Made by a program: the position numbers and the translations under genes
Source: Balneolales bacterium
GTDB taxonomy: Bacteria; Bacteroidota; Rhodothermia; Balneolales; Natronogracilivirgulaceae
Assembly (NCBI GenBank): GCA_007133875.1
Contig: SLLW01000164.1
Span: 1-6,187, forward strand
Length of the DNA: 6,187 nucleotides
Direction: 5' to 3'
Shown here: positions 1 to 6,187 of the stretch, in pieces
Numbering within the stretch: position 1 is the first letter of the stretch
Layout: the number at the start of each line of letters is the position of its first letter
Notes under the pieces: model-generated
The model's input: the letters and a program-made list of their open reading frames with translations, nothing else
What the model was told of the DNA's origin: nothing
The model's database searches: none

Positions 1-1112
1 CCACTGTTCCCGAATCAGCCAATAACGATACAAATTATCCCGAAAATGCCGGTGTTTTACGAGGTGCGGAGGGTTCTTCTCTGGCTGATGCCGGTGTTTC
101 GGCTGCGGAAAAGGCCGGGTTTAACCGGGATGTGGAAAGATCCCGTGCACCGGCGGAAGTTTTGACGCGCCTTGAGCATGCGGCAACCGATCGTGATGAG
201 AACCTGATTATGCAGGACGAACCGGGAATTCAGGGTTTCGGAAGTACTTCAGGTGTGATATCCGATCCGGGTAGCCGGGTACTGACAGCGCATTCCTTAC
301 CTGTCAGCAGCCGGCTGATCACCATCAATCAGACAAAAAAAGCGAAACCTTTATTGTTGCGTGCAGAATCGTATCCGGAGTTGGCGGCTGATATGCGGAT
401 GGCCGGATCCGCCGAGGTTGAAACAGCAAGAAATGGATCCGCAACCGCACAAGAGGATCGGAAATATCAGCTGGGGATATCCTATGGCCCTCGCATTAAT
501 ATGCATCAAAGGGATACAAGATGGGGCATGGGTGCCGGAGTAAACCTTGACCGGAAAATCACCCGAAATCTGTCCGTATCATCCGGTATTATGATTGCCC
601 AAAACCGCATGCAGTACGATGATGATCGTCATGTATTGGAATCGGACCAGCAGCGAACGTTTATCGGTACGGGCAATGAGCAAAACCGGGAAATGAATTC
701 CCGTATGGAAGCCGATCTGATCAGCTTTGAGGTTCCGGTGAACCTGAAGTTTTCTTTGACAGACCAGGTTTATGTATTAGCGGGAATTTCATCAGCTACG
801 TATGTCAGAGAGCAATATGATTACCGGATGGAGTTTGAGCAGGAATTTACACAGCTTGCCTTTGAAGATGGAGCGGGTTTCCGGACTGAGACGACCACCG
901 TTATGGTCTCTGAAACAGAACAACAGTCCGAACCATCGTTTTCGAGTTTCCACCCATTGGCATTTTACAATTTTGCTGTCGGGTATAATCGATTCGGAAC
1001 AGAACGTTCCAGGTTTACATTTGAGCCGTATCTGAAAATCCCGACCGGCAACCTGACCTCTCGTGAAATTCGCTATACAACTGCCGGGATACAGATGGTT
1101 ATTTCACTGTAA
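1..1112 (+). CDS. Outer-membrane beta-barrel protein (porin/PorT/OmpA-like fold), 5'-partial
   Basis: The frame (first full codon at position 3) is open from the window edge to a TAA stop, giving 369 visible residues; the real start lies upstream. Residues 1-153 are hydrophilic, rich in Ala, Glu, Asp, Gly and Ser, and show no domain I recognise. From about residue 154 the pattern becomes alternating hydrophobic/polar strands separated by tight turns and long polar loops. I count eight likely strands, starting near KYQLGISYGPRIN, WGMGAGVNLD, LSVSSGIMIAQN, ISFEVPVNLKFSL, VYVLAGISSATYV, FYNFAVGYNRFG, RFTFEPYLKIP and RYTTAGIQMVISL. This fits a small eight-stranded outer-membrane barrel of the type common in Bacteroidota. 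Loops at about residues 204-238 and 271-315 are long, acidic and probably extracellular. The protein ends in Leu rather than the common Phe/Tyr. In relatives such barrels can follow a sigma factor gene or carry an N-terminal membrane anchor, but that part is outside the window. Barrel call fairly sure; substrate or function unknown. Confidence 0.8.
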   Translation, partial: TVPESANNDTNYPENAGVLRGAEGSSLADAGVSAAEKAGFNRDVERSRAPAEVLTRLEHAATDRDENLIMQDEPGIQGFGSTSGVISDPGSRVLTAHSLPVSSRLITINQTKKAKPLLLRAESYPELAADMRMAGSAEVETARNGSATAQEDRKYQLGISYGPRINMHQRDTRWGMGAGVNLDRKITRNLSVSSGIMIAQNRMQYDDDRHVLESDQQRTFIGTGNEQNREMNSRMEADLISFEVPVNLKFSLTDQVYVLAGISSATYVREQYDYRMEFEQEFTQLAFEDGAGFRTETTTVMVSETEQQSEPSFSSFHPLAFYNFAVGYNRFGTERSRFTFEPYLKIPTGNLTSREIRYTTAGIQMVISL

Positions 1113-1176
1113 TAGGTGTGAATTCCCTTGAAATAACGAACCTGTGGTAATAAATCAGTGGTAACGCATCACGATC
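1113..1176. other. Short convergent intergenic gap
   Basis: These 64 bases separate two genes that converge. There is no gene and no U-tract terminator on either strand. A 7-base direct repeat (GTGGTAA) occurs at 1144-1150 and 1158-1164 with no evident role. The only strong inverted repeat nearby lies just inside the end of the minus-strand gene, at 1181-1215. Confidence 0.5.
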
Positions 1177-1848
1177 TCAGGGCCTTCCTGGCGGGAGAGG
1201 TATACCCGGGAGGCCATTGTCATCACCACCAGAGGAGGTAATAAGATAGACTGCTCCCCCGGTGAGTATGACACCACCGGCAGCGATATACCACCGGTTT
1301 TTTCTAAAGAAGCTTTGTTGCTGCGTATCATACCGGGTTACTTCTGCTTCCCTTTCATCTGCTGCAAGTTCCTCATCCATCGTTTCCGGTTGATCCGGTA
1401 CCATATCAATAGTAACAACGGTGGTTGAATCCGATACAATCGATATCTCTTCCTGATAGTCCCTGTATCCATCCTTGCTGACATGCAGTTCAAAGGTCCC
1501 CGGCATGATTCTCAATGTAAACTCCGGCTCCTCCTGAAGCCAGTTTGCCAGTGTGTCGCCATCCAGAGTGAGAAAAGTCAACATCAGGCTGTCAACATTT
1601 GCTGAAAATTCACCAACACCCCGGGAATCAGATACAGGTTGTTGTGCCGTATCTTGCCGCATTGCAAGTTCCGGGCCGGTGTTGGCAGCCGTGTTGGGTT
1701 CAGAATACCGGGTCAGTTCGGTATCGGTTTCCGTATGCAGGGAAAGCGTTTCAAAGTTCTGGGGTGGATTTGCAGAATACACACTGCCTGCGGCCATGAT
1801 TATGGCCAGAGTGGAAACGATGGTTGTATTTTTGAGAGACGTAAGCAT
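1177..1848 (-). CDS. Exported PEGA-domain protein with C-terminal membrane helix
   Basis: This is a complete gene of 223 residues, ATG to TGA. Residues 1-25 form a signal peptide: Lys6 followed by the hydrophobic stretch VSTLAIIMAAG, with likely cleavage after VYS or VYSA. Residues 26-83 are a polar, probably disordered linker. Residues 84-150 match a PEGA-type domain: a first strand (VDSLMLTFLTLDG), then the core MPGTFELHVSKDGYRDYQEE, then STTVVTIDMV. PEGA domains are small beta-sandwich modules of bacterial envelope proteins. Residues 151-177 are acidic. Residues 185-205 (from RWYIAAGGVILTGGAVYLI) are a Gly-rich transmembrane helix, preceded by the basic FFRKNR and followed by SSGGDDNG and a Pro-rich tail ending PLPPGRP. 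The basic flank suggests the N-side of this helix may face the cytoplasm, which conflicts with a cleaved signal peptide, so topology is open. There is no clear Shine-Dalgarno sequence; the bases before the ATG are AT-rich, usual for Bacteroidota. It lies 105 bases downstream of the large surface-protein gene and may share its transcript. PEGA call good; exact role unknown. Confidence 0.85.
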   Translation of the reverse strand: MLTSLKNTTIVSTLAIIMAAGSVYSANPPQNFETLSLHTETDTELTRYSEPNTAANTGPELAMRQDTAQQPVSDSRGVGEFSANVDSLMLTFLTLDGDTLANWLQEEPEFTLRIMPGTFELHVSKDGYRDYQEEISIVSDSTTVVTIDMVPDQPETMDEELAADEREAEVTRYDTQQQSFFRKNRWYIAAGGVILTGGAVYLITSSGGDDNGLPGIPLPPGRP

Positions 1849-1953
1849 AATTATGATAGCCGTTTTTTCCGTTCTTAACAGTAAGTTAACGGATACGAAC
1901 TTGTATGTGAGGTAATACGAGTCGGTTGTTGCATAATCGGTACCCTCATCACA
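1849..1953 (-). other. Intergenic region before the PEGA gene, with short dyads
   Basis: This 105-base spacer lies between the stop of the large surface-protein gene and the start of the PEGA gene, both on the minus strand. It contains a 5-base inverted repeat TTAAC/GTTAA at 1875-1889 with a 5-base spacer, just upstream of the PEGA start. It also has a loose imperfect dyad, TGTGAGG at 1906-1912 against CCTCATCACA at 1944-1953, right after the upstream stop. Neither has a U-tract. I could not find a convincing Bacteroidota promoter (TTG and TAnnTTTG boxes), so it is unclear whether the PEGA gene has its own promoter. Confidence 0.35.
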
Positions 1954-4900
1954 TTACTTAATCAGGGTCATTTTTCCGGTTAATACATTTGAGTCCACAA
2001 TGATGCGGTAAATGTAAACACCACTTGCGAGTTGGCTTCCGTCAAATCGTACCATGTGCCAACCTTTGTTTTGTTGTTCCTGTACAAGGGTTTGTACCCT
2101 GCGTCCAAGAATATCATAGACTTCCAGACGGACATCGGAGTCATTGATGAGCGCATAGCGGATATTGGTACTGGAATTAAACGGATTGGGATAATTCGGT
2201 TTCAGGGTGATTTCCTCCGGGAGCAGATTATCCTGAACCTCCTGAAGGTATAATTCGTCACCAACATAGACTTCGTACGTTGTTTTTGGTTCACTGACAG
2301 ACCATTTGGTTCCTTCTCCACGACCCAAAATGACAGATTGATGTGATACCGGATTATGAATCAAGATACGCGCTTGATCGTCCATTGCCTGAAAATCTGC
2401 TTTCCAATGCAGGGTGTGCCCAATCGGTGCCTTCACTTCCATTTCGTATTTGCTGCCGGTCTCATCATAAGTCGCGGACAGGTCCTGGGTTAATTGTTGG
2501 TCCTTTTCGGGTTTCATTGCCAGGCCAAAACGTGAAAGTTTGAGCGGGGGATAAGGACGACTTTCGAAGTCAGGCACATAATTCCAGCTAATTCTGGTCG
2601 CTGCTGATTCTGCATCATCATGATCGATGAAACGAGCTGCCAGGCTGATTTTTGCACGTTCCTCTTTTTCTGTCTGCTTTTTTTGTGCTGCAATTTTTTG
2701 TGCTTCCGTGTCTACCATTCGCCTTCCCCGCGATTCGACAAATGGTACTCCCAGTTCTGTTAGTCCCCAATCCGGATTATTGTAGAAATAGTATCCATTA
2801 AAAGGCCGGAGGGTTTCAGCTTGTTCAAAAAGGTGATCATAGCTGTAAAGTGGACCCTCGAACTCGTTGAAATCCTCTACTTCCTCCCACGTGATTCCAG
2901 TAGTGAACGGATTGGATATGATATTCCATCCGGGGTGTAAATCAATGGTGTAACTGTCATATTGATCCGGATCTACCGGTACGATATCCAAATCCAGTTG
3001 TAACAAACCGCGATGATAGACCCAAAAACCCTGCCCGGGACGGAAGGCAAGCCGGTTGGATTCGGGATCAAATTCAGAGAGATAATCCTCGTCACTGCCG
3101 GTATCGATAAATGCCCGCCAATACGCTTCATACTCTCTTGCGAATATTTCATCAAGATACACTTCCTGATTGCCGGGTAAACCGAACAATTGATAATCTT
3201 CAGAATCAATGCGATCGGTTTCTTCACGATCGGATCCGAATGAGACAGAAACTTCCTCTTCAACCGGATTTGGCCGGGTGGTGAACGTATTTGGTTCTGT
3301 CCACTCACTAATGGTAATACCATCGTTAAGCCGAACCTGCCAGTAATATAGCGTTTCCGGGTCAAGCGAGAATGTTTGTACGGAGGTGTTTCTGGTCAAA
3401 TATTCATGAACAACGCCGGAAAAGTCAGGATTTGCACTCAGCAATAACTCATACCTTGAACCCTGATAGGGTGTATCCCACGTTAAATGTGTGGCAATAC
3501 TCATGTTATCGGCGCCGTCATTAGGAAAGACCGGTTGGGGTTTTTCAGCTTCCGTGATAAACAACATGGTTTCAGACCAGGCGCCGGGCCCTCCATTGTT
3601 AACAGCACGAACCCGCCAGTAATAGAATTGATAATAATCGAGCGCATCCTCTATCCGATAGGATGTGCTGTTGATATTATCCCCGGATATCAACAAATCA
3701 TCAAAATCCCTGTCGGCAGAAATCTCAATCTGGTATTGGTTGGCCCGATCAGTAACCACCCAGGTAAGCTCCGGATTCAGGGAAACCCCTCCGGTTGAGT
3801 CCTGTGGTGTATCTAAAACAACTTGTCCCGGTAGTTCCGGCCGTGTCGTAAAACTCAGGGTATCGGACCATTCACCATCTCCTCCGGCGTTTCGACCCCG
3901 GACCCGCCAGAAATAGGTTTGCTCCTGGCCAAGCTCTTCATTTGCAGTGAAACTTGTTGTTGTAATGGAATCCTGATTAATAAGCGGATCCTCAAAATCT
4001 CGGGAGGCACCCAACTGCAAATGATAAACGTCAGCATAGCCAGCGTCTTCCCATACCAGTTCCGGCAGGAGGGCTATGCCTTCGGACCCATCTGCCGGTG
4101 AGGTGAGCGTAACGGTCTGCGGCAGTGCTGATGTGGTGACAAAACTCCAGGTGGCGGACCAATCTCCGGTTGACCCGTCATCACCAACGCCACGCACCCT
4201 CCAAAAGTAGGTTTGATTGAAGCTTAAATCTGTCACCGTTTGATATCCGGCTTCTTCAATGCCACTTTGATCGATGACAATCTCCTCGGAATCAAATCCG
4301 GGATCTGAGGCTACCTGCAAATCGTAGGTTATGGCACGATCCGCCTCTTCCCAGCTGAAGGCCGGTTGCCGCGAAATGTTACTTTCCTCTTCATCCGGAT
4401 AGATCAGGGTGACCATCGATGGGGAGGTGTCGTATGTGATAGTGAATACCGATTCGTTGTTGGGGTTACCGGCCTCATCTTCGGCAGCACCTTCCGGCAC
4501 GGTTATGGTGATGAGTCCCTGCACATCCGGCACGACAGAAACGGTATATTCGGTGGCACTCACCTCATTAAAATCAGACAAACCGGCATTATCCGCCTGG
4601 AGATCCGAACCTGTAAATCCAACTACCGGTTTGTTGAATGTGATGGTCAGGGTGAATCGGTCTTCAAAAAAGGGATCGGATACGTCAGCTGAAAAGCTAA
4701 TCAGAGGTGAGTCAACGTCATAGGTAATCGTAAAGGTATTTGATTCTTCACTTGCATTCCCGGCGGCATCCGTAAAGGTGTTTTCGGGAAGTAAAAGCAT
4801 AACTTCTCCGGGTTGTTCCGGTGTTACTTCCAACAGGAACTTCGGGTTGTTGTCTTCTATAATCGTGATGGATTCGACATTATCCGTGACAAAATCGCTG

Positions 4901-6187
4901 ACATTCAAACTGCTAACGCCAACACCGAAAATTTCGGTGACCGAGACCGTCACAGGGATCGGGCTTGTGCCGGTGGGATCGCCGGCATCGGTATGTATTT
5001 CTACGGTCGGACGGATATCGCCAAATACTACCTCAAATCGGTCGCTGTTATCGAGCGAATTGCCTGCACGGTCGGTGAAAACATTTTCCGGGACAATGAC
5101 CCTGATGGTATTGGATTCATCAACCACCGCATCAGCTTCAATTTGAACCGTATAAGAGATGTTGTCACTGGTATCAAAATCTGTGGCAGTAGCGTTTTCA
5201 ACCACTAATTCAGAGGTATTAAAATCGGCGATCTCTTCAGAAAATGTAATGATGACATCAAAAACGGATTGATTGGTTGGGTCTGCCACGCCACTTTCCG
5301 GTTCGATGCTGTGCACAAATGGTGGGGTCTGGTCTGATGTAATTCGGAAGGTGTCGGATGCGTCGTTATCGTTTCCGGCATTATCCTGTGCCACAGCTTC
5401 GGGTATCTGAAGTGTGATTTCGCCGTCCGCGTCCGGGCTGAGTTCCACGGTATACTCGGAATCACCGTCGGTTCCGGAAAAATTGAATAGCGAGGTGTTG
5501 CTCGCATGAATATCACCTACGCTGAATCCCCATACGGGTTTACTGAAAGATATGGTAACCGGGAATGAATCCGAATTGGTCGGGTCACTTTCTTCACTTG
5601 TTATCACCACCGACGGGGAGGTGGTATTGTATTCTATGGAAAACTGATTGGATGCTTCATTCAGGTTTCCGGCTGCATCGGTAATGATATTTTCAGGCTG
5701 CTGAACAGTCAGTTCCCCTTCCTGATCGGGGAAAAGGAGTAACTCAAAAACGGGATTGTCTTCATCGCTGACCAGCTCAACCCGGTCGATATTGTCGGAG
5801 AGGATAAGGCCGTCCACATCAAAACCACTGACCGGTTCGCCGAAAATTTCAGTGACAGTAAGTGTCAGCGGGATTTCGCTGAGGCTGGTGGGACTGTCAA
5901 TCGGGCTTTGAATGGTGGCCACGGGGCGCTTATTCCCAAATACTATCGTGAAGGGCTGATCAGCAGCTTCATTGAGATTGCCGGCCAGATCGGTGAAGAC
6001 CTCATCCGGGACATCGACACTGATGGTGCCGGGGGTATCTTCAATGTCATGGGGTTTGATCGTAACATGGAACGTGATATCATCGCTGGTCTCATAACCA
6101 ACGACATCGGCATTCTGAATTTCAAGCTCGCCTGGATCAAAATTGGCGATTTCCTCGGTGAATTGAATGAGGATATCAAATTCGGTC
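1954..6187 (-). CDS. Very large T9SS-secreted multi-domain surface protein (Ig-like + FN3), 5'-partial
   Basis: The frame is open from the right edge (first full codon ends at 6186) to a TAA at 1954-1956, giving 1410 visible residues; the N-terminus is outside. A GTG at 5920-5922 could be called as a start, but it is an internal Val: the 88 codons before it encode a further Ig-like repeat of the same type. Domain order by visible residue: six bacterial Ig-like repeats (1-587, the first partial); four fibronectin type III domains (588-972); a mixed module with GFWVY and PGWNIISNPF signatures (973-1150); a basic linker (1151-1180); a beta-rich region (about 1182-1315); and a T9SS type A sorting domain (1322-1410). 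The T9SS exports such proteins across the outer membrane and normally removes the sorting domain, leaving the cargo on the surface or released. Ig/FN3 arrays usually act as stalks or binding modules. No enzyme domain is visible; one could lie in the missing N-terminal part. The protein is strongly acidic, as in secreted proteins of halophiles. Adhesion or polymer binding is inference. Confidence 0.9.
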   Translation of the reverse strand, partial: TEFDILIQFTEEIANFDPGELEIQNADVVGYETSDDITFHVTIKPHDIEDTPGTISVDVPDEVFTDLAGNLNEAADQPFTIVFGNKRPVATIQSPIDSPTSLSEIPLTLTVTEIFGEPVSGFDVDGLILSDNIDRVELVSDEDNPVFELLLFPDQEGELTVQQPENIITDAAGNLNEASNQFSIEYNTTSPSVVITSEESDPTNSDSFPVTISFSKPVWGFSVGDIHASNTSLFNFSGTDGDSEYTVELSPDADGEITLQIPEAVAQDNAGNDNDASDTFRITSDQTPPFVHSIEPESGVADPTNQSVFDVIITFSEEIADFNTSELVVENATATDFDTSDNISYTVQIEADAVVDESNTIRVIVPENVFTDRAGNSLDNSDRFEVVFGDIRPTVEIHTDAGDPTGTSPIPVTVSVTEIFGVGVSSLNVSDFVTDNVESITIIEDNNPKFLLEVTPEQPGEVMLLLPENTFTDAAGNASEESNTFTITYDVDSPLISFSADVSDPFFEDRFTLTITFNKPVVGFTGSDLQADNAGLSDFNEVSATEYTVSVVPDVQGLITITVPEGAAEDEAGNPNNESVFTITYDTSPSMVTLIYPDEEESNISRQPAFSWEEADRAITYDLQVASDPGFDSEEIVIDQSGIEEAGYQTVTDLSFNQTYFWRVRGVGDDGSTGDWSATWSFVTTSALPQTVTLTSPADGSEGIALLPELVWEDAGYADVYHLQLGASRDFEDPLINQDSITTTSFTANEELGQEQTYFWRVRGRNAGGDGEWSDTLSFTTRPELPGQVVLDTPQDSTGGVSLNPELTWVVTDRANQYQIEISADRDFDDLLISGDNINSTSYRIEDALDYYQFYYWRVRAVNNGGPGAWSETMLFITEAEKPQPVFPNDGADNMSIATHLTWDTPYQGSRYELLLSANPDFSGVVHEYLTRNTSVQTFSLDPETLYYWQVRLNDGITISEWTEPNTFTTRPNPVEEEVSVSFGSDREETDRIDSEDYQLFGLPGNQEVYLDEIFAREYEAYWRAFIDTGSDEDYLSEFDPESNRLAFRPGQGFWVYHRGLLQLDLDIVPVDPDQYDSYTIDLHPGWNIISNPFTTGITWEEVEDFNEFEGPLYSYDHLFEQAETLRPFNGYYFYNNPDWGLTELGVPFVESRGRRMVDTEAQKIAAQKKQTEKEERAKISLAARFIDHDDAESAATRISWNYVPDFESRPYPPLKLSRFGLAMKPEKDQQLTQDLSATYDETGSKYEMEVKAPIGHTLHWKADFQAMDDQARILIHNPVSHQSVILGRGEGTKWSVSEPKTTYEVYVGDELYLQEVQDNLLPEEITLKPNYPNPFNSSTNIRYALINDSDVRLEVYDILGRRVQTLVQEQQNKGWHMVRFDGSQLASGVYIYRIIVDSNVLTGKMTLIK
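1957..2223 (-). other. T9SS type A C-terminal sorting domain
   Basis: The last 89 residues carry the three usual blocks of the Por secretion type A signal: LKPNYPNPFNSSTNIRYAL at the start, VRLEVYDILGRRVQTLV in the middle, and LASGVYIYRI followed by TGKMTLIK at the end. This domain directs proteins through the type IX secretion system and is normally cleaved by the sortase-like PorU. It is full length, and the stop follows directly, so the C-terminus of the protein is intact. Confidence 0.93.
2737..3270 (-). other. Protein module with 'GFWVY' and 'PGWNIISNPF' signatures
   Basis: These 178 residues lie between the last FN3 domain and the C-terminal part of the large surface protein. Landmarks in order: YQLFGLPGNQEVYLDEIF, then AYWRAFIDTGSDEDYLSEF, then LAFRPGQGFWVYHRG, then a strand pair, then LHPGWNIISNPFTTGITW, then RPFNGYYFYNN. 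From memory, similar blocks recur near the C-terminus of T9SS cargo in Balneolota and Rhodothermota, where they look like a two-part beta-rich domain. I know of no assigned biochemical function. It has no recognisable catalytic motif. Confidence 0.5.
3271..4425 (-). repeat. Four tandem fibronectin type III domains
   Basis: Four repeats of about 93-99 residues lie at 4129-4425, 3841-4128, 3550-3840 and 3271-3549. Each opens with a Pro-rich strand such as VTLTSPADG, then a P-x-L/F-x-W strand (PAFSW, PELVW, PELTW, THLTW), then a Y-x-L/I strand ending S/A-x-D/R-x-F. Each closes with the hallmark Y-F/Y-W-R/Q-V-R, a Gly/Asp-rich loop, W-S/T and a final T/F-x-T strand (for example SFTTRP). The W-R-V-R pattern is typical of FN3 domains in secreted Bacteroidota proteins, where they act as spacers or carbohydrate-binding modules. 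The third unit ends FITEA rather than FTTRP. No active-site residues are expected. Confidence 0.85.
4426..6187 (-). repeat. Tandem array of six bacterial Ig-like domains in ABC-ABC order
   Basis: Six degenerate repeats of 97-104 residues, like the Big_12 class of bacterial Ig-like domains, lie head to tail. Each has a first beta-strand with a DPTN/DPTG-like turn, an 'F(S/N)(K/E)P/E-V' strand, and ends in a conserved loop of the form T/E-D-x-A-G-N. The Asn codon of that loop falls at 5977, 5665, 5371, 5059, 4756 and 4465. Approximate boundaries: A 5932-6186 (partial), B 5623-5931, C 5332-5622, A' 5020-5331, B' 4714-5019, C' 4426-4713. Domains three apart resemble each other more than their neighbours: both B units have VTEIFG, both C units have KPVxGF, and both A units have a longer loop before the last strands and start F-D-I/V-hydrophobic. 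The array runs on past the right edge. Confidence 0.88.

Noticed and set aside
132..134. GTG as the start codon of the barrel protein gene
   Set aside because: The frame is open to the left edge with the same composition, there is no ribosome binding site, and a start here would leave no signal peptide. The gene is 5'-partial.
1553..1915. Open frame of 120 codons on the + strand across the PEGA gene
   Set aside because: It is antisense to a gene with a clear signal peptide and PEGA domain; its product has no recognisable domain and its frame is best explained as a shadow.
1906..1953. Possible intrinsic terminator after the large surface-protein gene
   Set aside because: The arms TGTGAGG and CCTCATCACA pair imperfectly across a loop of about 31 bases, and no run of U follows on the minus strand.
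2973..3365. Minus-strand open frame of 130 codons in another frame of the large gene
   Set aside because: It is rich in Arg, Ile, Pro and Ser with no domain, and overlaps the well-supported FN3 and mixed-module coding frame.
4778..5208. Two overlapping + strand open frames of 122 and 131 codons within the Ig array
   Set aside because: They lie antisense to the repeats, and their residue patterns mirror the repeat codons. Such shadows are expected opposite a long acidic repetitive gene.
5920..5922. GTG as the start codon of the large surface-protein gene
   Set aside because: The same frame continues open for 88 more codons to the window edge, and these encode another Ig-like repeat with the D-x-A-G-N loop. 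The GTG is an internal valine.
4426..6187. A periodic pattern of about 300 bases, considered as a DNA-level repeat array
   Set aside because: The spacing is far too large and the copies too divergent for CRISPR or a satellite; the periodicity is fully explained by protein domains.

Overview
The window looks like chromosomal DNA of moderate GC from the Bacteroidota/FCB group, most likely a Balneolota- or Rhodothermota-type bacterium, possibly halophilic. The grounds are a C-terminal type IX secretion (T9SS) type A sorting domain of the 'YPNPFN' variety, a PEGA-domain envelope protein, an OmpA/PorT-like outer-membrane barrel, very acidic secreted proteins, and no obvious Shine-Dalgarno sequence before the one start codon that can be seen. 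The assignment rests on family style, not on a marker gene.

Layout. Three genes fill almost the whole window. On the + strand, positions 1-1112 hold the C-terminal 369 residues of an outer-membrane beta-barrel protein; its start lies to the left of the window. After a 64-base convergent gap, a complete minus-strand gene (1177-1848) encodes a 223-residue exported PEGA-domain protein with one C-terminal membrane helix. After a further 105 bases comes the 3' part of a very large minus-strand gene (1954 to beyond 6187). The 1410 residues visible are a surface protein: six bacterial Ig-like domains, four fibronectin type III domains, a mixed 'GFWVY / PGWN' module, a basic linker, a beta-rich region and the T9SS sorting domain. 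Its frame stays open to the right edge, so the N-terminus and signal peptide are outside.

How they may work together. All three products are predicted to be envelope or cell-surface proteins. The large protein would cross the outer membrane through the T9SS and display Ig/FN3 stalks, probably for adhesion or substrate binding. The PEGA protein would sit in the periplasm anchored to a membrane, and the barrel protein in the outer membrane. The two minus-strand genes could be co-transcribed; the barrel gene is convergent and belongs to another unit. No functional link between the three can be proven from the sequence.

No RNA gene, mobile element, CRISPR array or phage gene was seen. The most notable structure is a higher-order ABC-ABC repeat in the Ig array, with a period of about 303-306 residues. 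I do not see a convincing wholly new system here.
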